From Maribacter sp. MMG018 (lineage in GTDB: Bacteria > Bacteroidota > Bacteroidia > Flavobacteriales > Flavobacteriaceae), in assembly GCF_018100785.1 (NCBI RefSeq), contig NZ_JAGJEC010000002.1, positions 806,001 through 870,000 on the forward strand: a DNA stretch of 64,000 nucleotides, in the 5' to 3' direction. The notes under the pieces were generated by a model. The model made no database searches and was not told the DNA's origin. It saw only the letters and a list, made by a program, of their open reading frames with translations. The position numbers and the translations under genes are program-made. Positions 16,063-25,081 of this stretch are shown here, piece after piece (position 1 is the first letter of the stretch; each line of letters begins with the position of its first letter).

Positions 16063-18255
16063 TTAGTCGCTCACCCCTATATCGTCCAAAACAATGACTC
16101 CCATATTGGTTTGGTCAAAAACCAATGAGATTTTAGTAACTTTTGCCGCATCAAATTCGTTCTCTTTTTCTGTAAAGTCATACAACGGAAAGTGAAAAGT
16201 CTGCAATTGTACCTCCCATGCACTACCGATCATACTTTTGTCGAGAAAATTGAATTTGGTAAACTTCGATTTCAGGGGTTTTGTAATCCTTTTTACATCG
16301 CTAACCATAATACTGGCGGTATTGCCTTCAACATCGGTAAGCACTACGGTAAAATCTAATGGACTTGGCTCTTTTTTATCCGTATCTTTTTTGTTTTCTG
16401 TTCCCTTTACATTGGTGAGCCAAGTAAGGTCACCTGCGCCAATGGTCATTTGTAATTGTAGGGAATCATTTTTCCAAAGCTCTTTGTTTCCTATAACCTC
16501 ATAGACCGGCAACGAATCTTTTTTCAAATCCTCTTTATAGTTCCATCCCAGAACTACGGCCGTATTATCTTGTTTTCCCCCATCACGGGTGGTAAGGGGC
16601 TGCTCTTTCCATAAACTCATGTTTTTGGCTGCAACAACAATACTGTCAGGGGCTGTGGTAATATTTATATCTTCCTCGAAATTAGCGATCGTTTTAAATT
16701 TTGAAGAAGTATAATTGGTCAGGAAATACTCGTTTGGAAGCCAATCTTTGGCATAGGCAACATTTTTAAAAATGGGCAAATAAGAGTTGTTTCCTTTAAG
16801 GGAGGCTTCAGCAAAGGCACTTATAAACACCTTGGCCACCTCTTGTTGTTGTTCTTCGGATAAAAGTGGTTCTAGATTTAACAACCACTTTGAAGGAGCG
16901 CCAAAATCAGAGTTCCCCCATGTAGAATTAAATTGTCCGTGATTGGCATGATGCACATATACACCGGCCTTAAATCGGTTTATACTATCCGTAAATTGAA
17001 GCCTGCGATACGGGCGCATACCCCAAAAACTAACTTCATCGGAATCATAAGAACCCTGTAAACTCAAATAGTTGACATTTTCCAATACAATTTTACGATC
17101 ATACCTATAATCGGTCGGGGCAATGGATACAATACCTTTGATATTAAAGTTAAAATCGAAATTTTCTTTAGCCGTATCGGGTAAATATGGAAGCTTGTTA
17201 AAAGCACCCGCTATGGATACCGCTTCTCCCCCTCTAGAGTGCCCCATGAGCAATATGTTGTTCATATCAACTTTATTTGCCAACTCATGATCTGCATCGT
17301 TGTTCCATGTTTGCCACTGTTCTATATGTTTTAAAAGCAACCATGCCCTTACCGGCATTTCTTTACCCCTAAAATCGCCGGACCAGTGACCATTGACAAA
17401 ATTTTCATCGACGGAAACCGTAATAATTCCTCTACTGGCCAATAAGGCGCCCAAATAACCATAGCCATCATCTGAATAATCGATCATGCTATGATTACCA
17501 TGTACCACGACGGCCAAAGGAAAGGGCCCTGTACCTTCTGGCATATACACACGGCCGTTCAGAGGAAAATTATCCACTCCGAAACCCCAAAATCGTTCGC
17601 GCCACTTTTTTTTCTTACCCTTCCAATCTGGTAGCAGATTCGTAGCATCAACGGTAGGGGTCTTATATTTGACCCCTTCTGCATATTCAGGTCTTTTTAT
17701 GTCCGTGCCACTACCATAGGTAAAGGTTTTGACCGTAAATTCGCCTGGAGTAGCGGGATTTTCAATTCCCTGTGCCTCTAAACTTGTTTGGTTCTTACCT
17801 AGGGCCATGGTCGATTTTTCTTTTTCATAAGGATCATTGCCCAAATCGGCCAATAAACTGAATATATACCCAAAACCAATGATTGAAAGAAGCAAAAACA
17901 AACCGGTCAACACCGACTTTTTTTGAGTAAAAGCATTTAATAATAGCATCACCAATATGGCTAAAATACCTATCGGATAATAAATGGTATCTGGCCATCC
18001 GAATCCGTACATTTTTAAGGCAATAAGACTGGCAAGACCACTAAGGCCTACCAATACATAGGAAGATTTAAAATTTTTAAATAGAATTCTTAGCAGTTTA
18101 AAGAAAAGATAAAAGAGTAGTTGAACGGCTACACCTACGATTATCGCAAAACTCATCATTAAAAGTGGCGGTAAACCCGTTAGAAAATGATAGCCATAAA
18201 TGCCAAACAAAATAATGGTAGGTACAATGGAGAATAAAAAGAGCCTGTTTTTCAT
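16063..18255 (-). CDS. Large membrane-anchored alpha/beta hydrolase
   Basis: The 730-residue product has about five N-terminal membrane helices (near 5-25, 30-53, 66-82, 93-110, 115-136), then an alpha/beta hydrolase domain at about 225-530. The oxyanion strand AVVVHGNH is at 248-255 and the nucleophile elbow GHSRGGEA has S340; HHANHGQF near 460 probably supplies the catalytic His. A C-terminal beta-sandwich-like region of about 180 residues ends in a VIVLDDIGVSD strand. It resembles dienelactone or PAF-acetylhydrolase-type enzymes, but the fused membrane domain is unusual and no substrate is implied. Single gene. Confidence 0.8.
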   Translation of the reverse strand: MKNRLFLFSIVPTIILFGIYGYHFLTGLPPLLMMSFAIIVGVAVQLLFYLFFKLLRILFKNFKSSYVLVGLSGLASLIALKMYGFGWPDTIYYPIGILAILVMLLLNAFTQKKSVLTGLFLLLSIIGFGYIFSLLADLGNDPYEKEKSTMALGKNQTSLEAQGIENPATPGEFTVKTFTYGSGTDIKRPEYAEGVKYKTPTVDATNLLPDWKGKKKKWRERFWGFGVDNFPLNGRVYMPEGTGPFPLAVVVHGNHSMIDYSDDGYGYLGALLASRGIITVSVDENFVNGHWSGDFRGKEMPVRAWLLLKHIEQWQTWNNDADHELANKVDMNNILLMGHSRGGEAVSIAGAFNKLPYLPDTAKENFDFNFNIKGIVSIAPTDYRYDRKIVLENVNYLSLQGSYDSDEVSFWGMRPYRRLQFTDSINRFKAGVYVHHANHGQFNSTWGNSDFGAPSKWLLNLEPLLSEEQQQEVAKVFISAFAEASLKGNNSYLPIFKNVAYAKDWLPNEYFLTNYTSSKFKTIANFEEDINITTAPDSIVVAAKNMSLWKEQPLTTRDGGKQDNTAVVLGWNYKEDLKKDSLPVYEVIGNKELWKNDSLQLQMTIGAGDLTWLTNVKGTENKKDTDKKEPSPLDFTVVLTDVEGNTASIMVSDVKRITKPLKSKFTKFNFLDKSMIGSAWEVQLQTFHFPLYDFTEKENEFDAAKVTKISLVFDQTNMGVIVLDDIGVSD

Positions 18256-18303
18256 TTAAAATAGAGGTAGTTGGTTAATTAGTCTCTTAAATTAACCATC
18301 TTT

Positions 18304-18386
18304 AGGCTAAAAAGACACATTAACCGTAATTTTTGGCAATCACTTAAAAAAACAATGTTATTTAAAGGAAAGTTCATTTTTAGCCT
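18304..18386. repeat. Perfect 10-bp inverted repeat in a 197-bp intergenic region
   Basis: AGGCTAAAAA at 18304-18313 and TTTTTAGCCT at 18377-18386 are perfect inverted copies 63 bp apart. They lie upstream of the hydrolase gene (start 18255) and after the helicase gene, so they could pair in its 5-prime leader RNA. Nothing else was recognised in this gap. Confidence 0.45.
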
Positions 18387-18452
18387 CTAGAAACCGCTAT
18401 AAGATTATTTTCGTTTCGCAGTAAAGAAAAATCGGATTTCGTAAGGCGGGAA

Positions 18453-19964
18453 CTACATTTTTTCCGCAAACATTTTAGAGATCTTTGATCTAAGCTTACG
18501 TTCATAATCCTCCTCTAGCCATTCTTTATAATTCTTGGTATTGTTCATGATGCAATAAGAATATTGTCGTACACGATAGGCTATTTCTTCTTTTAGCTTT
18601 TTGGCCAATATTCGAGCTTCAAAGACATCTTCAGAGTTTTCTACACAAATTTTCGCATGTTGCTCTATACTCTTTTCCAACACCATTTTTGATTTTTCAC
18701 CGTTGGCAAAGCTTTTCTTATACTCGGCCTTTATATCAAATTCAATAGTATCGGATTTAGAAAATTGGTCTCTAAGTTCTTGGGGCATTTCATAGACGAA
18801 CTCCCGTTCGATCTCTTCATCATTTTTAATGTTCTCCAAATAGAAATCGGGAAAATGAAAAATTTCTTGCCAATCAATTTTAGCGTCCCACATGCCAAAA
18901 CGGGCAATATTGTTCCCCATATCTATAACGGTGAACTCTTCTTTGTGGGGAAGGTACCTAGAACCCCGGCCTATCATTTGAAAATACAGTGTAAGAGAAC
19001 GTGTGGCACGGTTTAAAATTATGGTCTCTACCGAAGGTTCGTCGAACCCAGTAGTTAAAATACTCACCGATGTTAGTATGGCATCTGGTGTAACCTTAAA
19101 CCATTCTAAAATCTCTTTACGTTCAGATGCCGTGTTTTTATTGTCTAAGTGCCGAATGTTGTACCCTGCCTTCTTAAAGGTTTCGTATACATATCTAGAG
19201 GTGTTGATCCCATTGTTAAAGATAAGGGTCTTGGTGCCTTTGGCAATTTCGTTATAAGCATTCACAAGTTTACCTAGCATACTGTGGTTGCTGTATAGCT
19301 CGTCGGAAGACTTTACCGTGTAATCGCCGTTAATACCAAGTTTTAAACTTTGTAGGCTCACATCATAATTATACATGTTCGCCTTTGCCAAAAACTTTTT
19401 CTCAATTAAAGAACTAATAGATTCACCAATGATCAACTTCTGGTAGTTGTCTTTCATCGGAAGTTTTATATTGGAACTTAAAGGAGTAGCGGTTACCCCA
19501 AGAATCACCGCATTTTCAAAATATTTAAAAAGCTTTCTGAAAGAATTATAATGGGCCTCATCTATAATTACAAGCCCAATATTTTTAATTTCGACCTTAT
19601 CTTCCTGTAACCTGTTATTTAAGGTCTCTACCATGGCTACGAAGCATTTGAACTCATTTTGGTCATAAAGTTCCTTTACTTCGCTATTAATGATCTTGTT
19701 TTTAACCCCGAAGCCGTGCAGCATTTTCGAGGTCTGTATACTTAATTCTATCCGATGGGTAAGAACTACTACTTTTTTTTGTGTCTTTTCGATATATCTT
19801 CTTGCTATTTCAGAAAAAACCACGGTTTTGCCTCCACCGGTAGGTAGTTGATATAACAAATTTGAATTATCGGGGTTCTCTTCTAAATACTTAAAAATAT
19901 TCTTGAGGTCCTCCTCCTGATAATCATATAATTTCTTTTCGACAATTTCTTCTGTAGATTTCAA
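18453..19964 (-). CDS. DEAD/DEAH-box (superfamily 2) helicase
   Basis: This 503-residue protein is a compact SF2 helicase. Motif I is LPTGGGKT at 40-47 (K46), motif II DEAH at 135-138, motif III-like GVTATP at 156-161, motif V SILTTGFDEP at 301-310 and motif VI QMIGRGSR at 329-336. The N-terminal YQEEDLKNIF is the Q-motif-like region of type III restriction/UvrB-like helicases. There is no nuclease domain or restriction neighbour, so it is best read as a stand-alone DNA helicase of unknown pathway. A charged C-terminal region of about 120 residues is unassigned. Confidence 0.88.
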   Translation of the reverse strand: MKSTEEIVEKKLYDYQEEDLKNIFKYLEENPDNSNLLYQLPTGGGKTVVFSEIARRYIEKTQKKVVVLTHRIELSIQTSKMLHGFGVKNKIINSEVKELYDQNEFKCFVAMVETLNNRLQEDKVEIKNIGLVIIDEAHYNSFRKLFKYFENAVILGVTATPLSSNIKLPMKDNYQKLIIGESISSLIEKKFLAKANMYNYDVSLQSLKLGINGDYTVKSSDELYSNHSMLGKLVNAYNEIAKGTKTLIFNNGINTSRYVYETFKKAGYNIRHLDNKNTASERKEILEWFKVTPDAILTSVSILTTGFDEPSVETIILNRATRSLTLYFQMIGRGSRYLPHKEEFTVIDMGNNIARFGMWDAKIDWQEIFHFPDFYLENIKNDEEIEREFVYEMPQELRDQFSKSDTIEFDIKAEYKKSFANGEKSKMVLEKSIEQHAKICVENSEDVFEARILAKKLKEEIAYRVRQYSYCIMNNTKNYKEWLEEDYERKLRSKISKMFAEKM

Positions 19965-20079
19965 AGGGGCAAGAAAATTTTAATTTAGTAAAAAGCAAGA
20001 CCTTAAATTTAGAAGATTTTTATGGGTTAAGAAAATATAAAGCCATTAATGCCCAAAATTGAATCAAAAGATGAAAATA

Positions 20080-21009
20080 TCAATATCTTTTTTTACGGTC
20101 CACTTGATTTAACAGACCTTCTCCCTTTTGAAGCCTCCGATAGTTTTCTAAAATTTGTGGTACTACAGAAGTTGTATCGGAAACACTGGCATAATGAGGT
20201 GTCATGAATATTTTTGGATGCCTCCAAAAAGGATGCTCTTTTGGTAAAGGTTCTTGGTGGTATACATCTAAACAGGCACCGGATAACAGATTTTTGTCCA
20301 AAGCTTCTATTAAATCGTTATCTACCATATGCCCGCCTCTGGCCACATTTATTACATAGGCTCCCTTGGGCAATTGCAGAAAAAGATCTTTGTTTAAAAT
20401 ACCTTCGGTTTCTGGTGTTAAGGGTAATAAACATACCAGTATTTGAGAAGTATTTAAAAAAGGTTTCAACCCTTCTTTTCCAGAAAAGGTGCTTACATTT
20501 TTTAAGTTCTTTTTTGTTTTTGACCAGCCTTGTACAGAGAACCCAACTTTTTCCAAATCCAAGGCCGTTAGTGAACCCAACTCCCCTAGCCCCATAATGC
20601 CTACTCTTACATCTTTTATACGTTTATAATTCTTAGGGTTCCATTCTCTGGATACTTGCTGAATCTTATACGCGTTAAAATTCTTTATTTCCGCAAGTAT
20701 AACGGCCAATACATGTTCAGACATGTCACTTGCCAAAAAAGGGTCTACCACACGTGTAATGGGAACATTTTGAGGGGCCTCTTGATCCTCAAAAATATAA
20801 TCCACCCCGGCACCGGCAGAAGCGATACACTTTAAATTAGGATATTTTCCCAAGCTCCCTTTTGGATGTTTCCATATTAGGGCCATGGTAATTTCCTCTT
20901 TTGGGTGTTCCTCCAAATAACTGAACACTTTTAGATTTGGAGCCTTACTCAAAAGTGCTTGTTTCCACACATCTATTTTATCATCTTGTCGTATAATAAC
21001 TATTGCCAT
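20080..21009 (-). CDS. D-2-hydroxyacid dehydrogenase, GhrA-like (glyoxylate/hydroxypyruvate reductase)
   Basis: The 309-residue protein has the NAD(P)-binding motif G140-L-G-E-L-G145 in IMGLGELG and the catalytic triad of the family: R224 in NVARGG, E253 in YHQEPLP and H272 in MTPHYAS. Length and the ARGG...HQEPLP...TPHYAS pattern match GhrA, which reduces glyoxylate and hydroxypyruvate. It starts 12 bp after the DUF6155 gene stop, so they form a two-gene unit. The exact 2-keto acid substrate is inferred. Confidence 0.88.
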   Translation of the reverse strand: MAIVIIRQDDKIDVWKQALLSKAPNLKVFSYLEEHPKEEITMALIWKHPKGSLGKYPNLKCIASAGAGVDYIFEDQEAPQNVPITRVVDPFLASDMSEHVLAVILAEIKNFNAYKIQQVSREWNPKNYKRIKDVRVGIMGLGELGSLTALDLEKVGFSVQGWSKTKKNLKNVSTFSGKEGLKPFLNTSQILVCLLPLTPETEGILNKDLFLQLPKGAYVINVARGGHMVDNDLIEALDKNLLSGACLDVYHQEPLPKEHPFWRHPKIFMTPHYASVSDTTSVVPQILENYRRLQKGEGLLNQVDRKKRY

Positions 21010-21021
21010 ACTTTCATCGTA

Positions 21022-21531
21022 TTAATCCAATATATCCAAAGCTCTGGAAAAATCTTCCATATATAGCCAATTATCGGATTGTGTTCGGTCATAAATCTTT
21101 AGTAACCGCTCTTTATACTCCGACAACAAATTGTTTTGCGATATAAAGGTGGTCATCTCCACAAAAGAGTTCAACATGCTTTTGTAGAAAGCATCGGGTA
21201 CATTGCGTTCGGAGGCGAAGGCCTGGGCAATTTCTAGATTATATAGCATAACATCGGCCACCAAATATGGGTCTACCCCTAACTTTATAAAATGTTTGAT
21301 GTATTTCTGGGCCACCGAACGCCTGGCTTTAGGCCTTTTTCGTTTCAACGGAAAATACTCATTGGAAATTTTCGTCTTGGCCTCCTGTACCAGCTTATCC
21401 TCTTTTGGATTGAAGGCAAAGTCGTAATACGTTTTTACTGCCGGAAATTTGTCGTATAGTTCTATAATTTGTTCTTGCAATTCCGATTTTCCTAATTCCG
21501 ACAAGTATGATTTGAGTGCTCTTTTGCTCAT
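21022..21531 (-). CDS. DUF6155 family protein
   Basis: This 169-residue, mostly helical soluble protein begins MSKRALKSYLSELGKSEL, contains a basic stretch (PLKRKRPKARRSVAQKYIKH) and a conserved-looking YDRTQSDNWLYMEDF near the C-terminus. It resembles the DUF6155 family of Bacteroidetes; no activity is known. It is immediately upstream of the GhrA-like gene and divergent from the primary sigma factor gene. Confidence 0.7.
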   Translation of the reverse strand: MSKRALKSYLSELGKSELQEQIIELYDKFPAVKTYYDFAFNPKEDKLVQEAKTKISNEYFPLKRKRPKARRSVAQKYIKHFIKLGVDPYLVADVMLYNLEIAQAFASERNVPDAFYKSMLNSFVEMTTFISQNNLLSEYKERLLKIYDRTQSDNWLYMEDFSRALDILD

Positions 21532-21584
21532 ATTAATAACGATTGTGTCAAAAATAAGCCATGAAACTCCAATAGCCTAAAAGG

Positions 21585-21616
21585 TTGAAATATTATACAA
21601 TAGGTTATAATTTTTG
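21585..21616 (+). promoter_or_regulatory. Candidate promoter of the primary sigma factor gene
   Basis: TTG at 21585-21587 and TAATTTTTG at 21608-21616, 20 bp apart, resemble the Bacteroidetes -33/-7 promoter (TTG, TAnnTTTG) with one extra T. It would give a leader of about 80 nt before the ATG at 21702. Confidence 0.35.
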
Positions 21617-21701
21617 TAAAACATTATGTGTTTCTCTTTGGAAAAGACATAATAAAAATGTATAATGTAAACTTGTACAATAACTAAACACAAAATTATA
21701 T

Positions 21702-22565
21702 ATGAGGCAACTAAAGATTATCAAGCAGGTAACCAATAGGGAATCAAAATCTTTGGACAAATACTTGCAAGATATCAGCAAAATAGACTTAATAACGGCG
21801 AACGAAGAAGTTGAACTGGCCCAAAGAATCCGCGAAGGTGATCAAGTTGCTTTGGAAAAATTGACAACTGCAAACTTAAGGTTTGTTGTTTCTGTAGCTA
21901 AACAATATCAAAATCAGGGATTAAAATTACCCGATTTAATAAATGAAGGAAATTTAGGATTGGTAAAAGCGGCCAAGCGTTTTGATGAAACGCGTGGTTT
22001 TAAATTTATATCATATGCCGTTTGGTGGATCAGACAATCGATTTTACAGGCTTTGGCCGAACAGTCCAGGGTGGTAAGACTTCCTTTGAACAAAATTGGA
22101 TCTATCAACAAAATAAAAAAGACTTTTTCTTATCTAGAACAAACACATGAGCGTCCGCCTTCTGCCGAAGAAATTGCCAAAGAGTTGGAAATGACCGTAA
22201 GTGAGGTAAAACAGTCATTAAAAAACTCGGGCAGACATGTATCTATGGATGCACCGCTTCGTGAAGGTGAAGACTCTAATTTATATGATGTGTTACGGTC
22301 TGGGGAATCTCCAAAACCGGATAACCATTTGTTGCAACAATCATTGAACACTGAAATAAACAGGGCGTTGGAAACATTGTCTCCCAGAGAGGCGGATGTA
22401 GTTAAATTATATTACGGAATAGGTGATCAGCAATCTATGACCTTGGCAGAGATCGGACATACTTTTGATCTTACCAGGGAAAGAGTAAGACAAATTCGTG
22501 AAAAAGCAATACGTAAACTTCGCCACAATTCCAGAAGCAAATTATTAAAGACTTATTTAGGATAA
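21702..22565 (+). CDS. rpoD: RNA polymerase primary sigma factor (RpoD/SigA), compact Bacteroidetes form
   Basis: The 287-residue protein is the short primary sigma typical of Bacteroidetes, lacking most of region 1.1. Region 1.2 is [19 protein letters not shown], region 2 includes [13 protein letters not shown] and [14 protein letters not shown] (-10 recognition and melting, with paired Trp), region 3 begins [12 protein letters not shown], and region 4 has [14 protein letters not shown] and the helix-turn-helix [18 protein letters not shown]. It directs housekeeping transcription from the TTG/TAnnTTTG promoters of this phylum. It is followed by a strong terminator. Confidence 0.96.
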   Translation: MRQLKIIKQVTNRESKSLDKYLQDISKIDLITANEEVELAQRIREGDQVALEKLTTANLRFVVSVAKQYQNQGLKLPDLINEGNLGLVKAAKRFDETRGFKFISYAVWWIRQSILQALAEQSRVVRLPLNKIGSINKIKKTFSYLEQTHERPPSAEEIAKELEMTVSEVKQSLKNSGRHVSMDAPLREGEDSNLYDVLRSGESPKPDNHLLQQSLNTEINRALETLSPREADVVKLYYGIGDQQSMTLAEIGHTFDLTRERVRQIREKAIRKLRHNSRSKLLKTYLG

Positions 22566-22588
22566 TCTCCTAGACTAAAAGCCTCATA

Positions 22589-22624
22589 AAAAAGCGCCCC
22601 TATTTTTTAATAGGGGCGCTTTTT
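22589..22624 (+). terminator. Strong terminator after rpoD, probably bidirectional
   Basis: AAAAAGCGCCCCTATT and AATAGGGGCGCTTTTT form a 16-bp perfect stem with a TTTT loop. A and T runs on both sides allow it to serve the convergent microprotein genes as well. Confidence 0.93.
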
Positions 22625-22642
22625 CAATAATGAACACTAAAA

Positions 22643-22744
22643 TTATGAATGAGATAGTTTGTTGATATTGAAATCAACAAGAATGTTATTCAAATCCTGA
22701 ATGAAATTCTGATAAGAGGTATTTTCTTGATTTTGATGTGCCAT
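22643..22744 (-). CDS. Twin microprotein A, 33 residues
   Basis: An ATG at 22744 opens a 33-residue ORF ending TAA, 18 bp before the rpoD terminator. Its middle, YQNFIQDLNNIL (residues 11-22), aligns with YLVFLQDLNEIL of the ORF just upstream: Y, F, Q, D, L, N, I and L are identical in register. The start is preceded by an A-rich stretch (TTTAAAAAATTAG), the usual translation signal here. There is no signal peptide, Cys or strong hydrophobic helix; the core could be a short amphipathic helix. I recognise no family. Similarity of neighbouring tiny ORFs is the main argument that both are real. Confidence 0.6.
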   Translation of the reverse strand: MAHQNQENTSYQNFIQDLNNILVDFNINKLSHS

Positions 22745-22779
22745 GATCTAATTTTTTAAAGGTTTACTACCAGGCTAGG

Positions 22780-22878
22780 CTACATATAGTCTAGTTCCGA
22801 TAATTCGTTTAAGCTTAAAATTTCGTTTAAATCTTGAAGGAACACTAAGTACTCTTCGCCGTAGGTATCGTAAAGCAT
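22780..22878 (-). CDS. Twin microprotein B, 32 residues
   Basis: An ATG at 22878 opens a 32-residue ORF ending TAG, 35 bp before microprotein A. It starts MLYDTYGEEY and ends SLNELSELDYM, and is strongly acidic. Its core YLVFLQDLNEIL (10-21) matches that of microprotein A in eight of twelve positions. The start follows an A-rich leader (TTATTAAAATAAATTAACC). Upstream lies a 296-bp region with several short repeats and then the 3-prime end of a hybrid histidine kinase gene on the same strand. Function unknown; a regulatory peptide is one possibility. Confidence 0.6.
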   Translation of the reverse strand: MLYDTYGEEYLVFLQDLNEILSLNELSELDYM

Positions 22879-23174
22879 ATGGTTAATTTATTTTAATAAT
22901 CGATCTGGGTTAATCACTAATTAAATACAAGATAAATGTAACGATGTAATGCTATAGACACAATAAATTGTGGTGTAGCTGTCAAAATATGTTGTAAAAA
23001 ATATGATTGTTATAGGTGAACGTGTAAAAAGTGTAAAACCTTAGGTTTTAACAGGGTTTCGAGGGGTTTCCGTTCGTCGATATTACCTGTGTTTTATCGA
23101 TATTAGCCCTTTCGCCTTAAACATATGGTTATTATATACACCTATAATCCGTCTAAAATACGGCTTGGTTATGC
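22879..23174. promoter_or_regulatory. Repeat-rich intergenic region upstream of the twin microproteins
   Basis: No gene was found here. It contains TCGATATTA twice (23077-23085 and 23097-23105, exactly 20 bp apart), GTGTAAAA twice (23022-23029 and 23031-23038, 9 bp apart) and the dyad AAAACC-TTA-GGTTTT (23035-23049). The 20-bp period equals about two helical turns, as expected for cooperative regulator binding. I did not find a convincing TAnnTTTG element. Confidence 0.4.
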
Positions 23175-24926
23175 TCATCTGCTTTTGATATCCTCTAGTG
23201 CGCTATTGATCAATTTTTCACTACGAGGATAGTTTTTAAGAAAATTGTCGAAGAGATTAGCAACCTCTTCCTTATTGTCTTTTTTACAGTTTTCTTGCAT
23301 ATCCACCATCATTTGGGTAAGGTCGTTTAACCTTAGCATGGCAAGCCCAGCTTTCAATTTATGTGCGGACAACCCTATTTCCTCTAAATTGTTATGACTT
23401 AAACCGATTTTGACCGTACCGATAAACTCGTAAACATTTTGTTTAAAAAGCCTGATCAATTCCTCTAGTACACTAATTTCTCCACAACAATCCTTTAGTA
23501 CCTTACTAAGGTCCAATGTGTTTTCTGACTTGGTAATGGGTTCTTTTTTCAATAATGCAATGCTGTCCTTTGAAAGAGACCTCTCGTTTTTCCCTTTCAG
23601 CATTTTTACAAGTAATTCGTTCAAAGTATATGGTTTTAATAGAAAGTCGTTAATTCCGGACGAGATGCAGTTTTCCTCATCTTGTGCTGTAAAATCTGCA
23701 CTAATTGCAATTATGGGTACTTGATCAATAGTTTTGTCGGACCTGATTTTTTGTGAAACCTCAAATCCGCTCATATTGGGCATCTTTAGGTCCATTAATA
23801 TTAAATCTACCGATTGTGTCTTTAGAATTCCTATGCCATTATCGGCTTCTGACGTAACAAATACCTTACAGCCCCATCGTTTTAATTGTTCTTTGATCAA
23901 ATGTTGGTTCATCTGGTTATCTTCAAAAACCAATATATTGGTACCGTTCAAAAGCTCTTTGCCCTTCTTTACATTAATATTGTAGCGGTGTGTCTTAGGT
24001 ATGTTTTTAAAATTTCCTTTAGCAAACGGAATGGTGAATTTAAATGAAGTGCCTTCGCCTAGTTTACTGTTAACATTTATGTTGCCCCCTTGTTTCTCTA
24101 CTAGTTCTTTTACAATACTTAGTCCTAGACCGGTACCTCCATATTTGTAATATGTATTTCTATCGGCCTGTTTAAAGCTCTGAAAGATATTTGCCAATTG
24201 TTCTTCTGAAATACCTATACCGGTATCTTCTATATTGAATAGCAGCACGTAATTGGCTTTACTTTGCTCGAGTACTTCAACCTTTAGTTTAATGTATCCC
24301 TTTTCAACGAATTTTACGGAATTACCCAAAAGGTTCAATAAGATCTGTGAAAGTTTAGAAGGGTCACCGACCAACGTTGTGGGAATCTTTTTGTCCACTT
24401 CCAATATTAGATCCACGTTTTTTTCCAAGATCAACGTTTGGCATAGAAAAACGACATCATTGATCAACCCGTGAAAATTGAAATCAATGATATTAAAATC
24501 ACCGATCCCAGATGTAAGCTTAGAATATTCCAAGACCTCGTTTATAATCTCCAAGAGGTTCTGTGAGGCAGAGTGTATGGCTTCTACTTTTTTCTGTTGT
24601 CCAGAAGTAAGTTTTTCTTCCCTCAGTAGATTGGTAAAACCGATGATTCCGTTAAGGGGTGTTCTAATTTCATGGCTTACATGCGCAATAAAGTTCTTGT
24701 CATTACCAACATCCTCTTGTTTTTTGATAATAGACAATGGTTTAGCTTCGGGTTTCTTCTCAACCACGGTTCTATTGTCAAATATTTTGTTCTCCAATTT
24801 ACTTTTAAAATCGGAAAAAGAAGCCTTTAGCGCCGCCGCTTCTTCTGTGCTCAACGATTCGAACGCGAAGTGGGTCAGGTTAGACTCTAAATTATTTACT
24901 TGACTAAGTATATCTTGTGTTTTCAA
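23175..24926 (-). CDS. Soluble hybrid histidine kinase with receiver and HPt domains
   Basis: The 583-residue protein has no membrane segment and no recognisable sensor domain. Order: short helical N-terminus (1-70), HisKA with H85 in HVSHEIRTPL, HATPase with N box near N202, DTGIGIS (234-240) and GGTGLGLSIVK (263-273), receiver at about 328-445 with phospho-acceptor D379 in LILMDLKMP, and a C-terminal HPt domain with H522 in SAHKLKAG. All relay residues are present, so a full His-Asp-His relay inside one protein is expected, ending on an unlinked response regulator. The input may come through a partner protein binding the N-terminus. Confidence 0.93.
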   Translation of the reverse strand: MKTQDILSQVNNLESNLTHFAFESLSTEEAAALKASFSDFKSKLENKIFDNRTVVEKKPEAKPLSIIKKQEDVGNDKNFIAHVSHEIRTPLNGIIGFTNLLREEKLTSGQQKKVEAIHSASQNLLEIINEVLEYSKLTSGIGDFNIIDFNFHGLINDVVFLCQTLILEKNVDLILEVDKKIPTTLVGDPSKLSQILLNLLGNSVKFVEKGYIKLKVEVLEQSKANYVLLFNIEDTGIGISEEQLANIFQSFKQADRNTYYKYGGTGLGLSIVKELVEKQGGNINVNSKLGEGTSFKFTIPFAKGNFKNIPKTHRYNINVKKGKELLNGTNILVFEDNQMNQHLIKEQLKRWGCKVFVTSEADNGIGILKTQSVDLILMDLKMPNMSGFEVSQKIRSDKTIDQVPIIAISADFTAQDEENCISSGINDFLLKPYTLNELLVKMLKGKNERSLSKDSIALLKKEPITKSENTLDLSKVLKDCCGEISVLEELIRLFKQNVYEFIGTVKIGLSHNNLEEIGLSAHKLKAGLAMLRLNDLTQMMVDMQENCKKDNKEEVANLFDNFLKNYPRSEKLINSALEDIKSR

Positions 24927-25081
24927 AATAGAAATTGGTTAAGGATAACTTTATAAAGCGTATTTAAATATGAATGATAATTTAAAAGTCCTCCTTTCCT
25001 ACCCTTACGGCAATTAAATGTTCCCTAGGCTTCCTTTTTTGTTGTGAATTGGCTTTATTTGTAGGTATAAATCCAACCACC

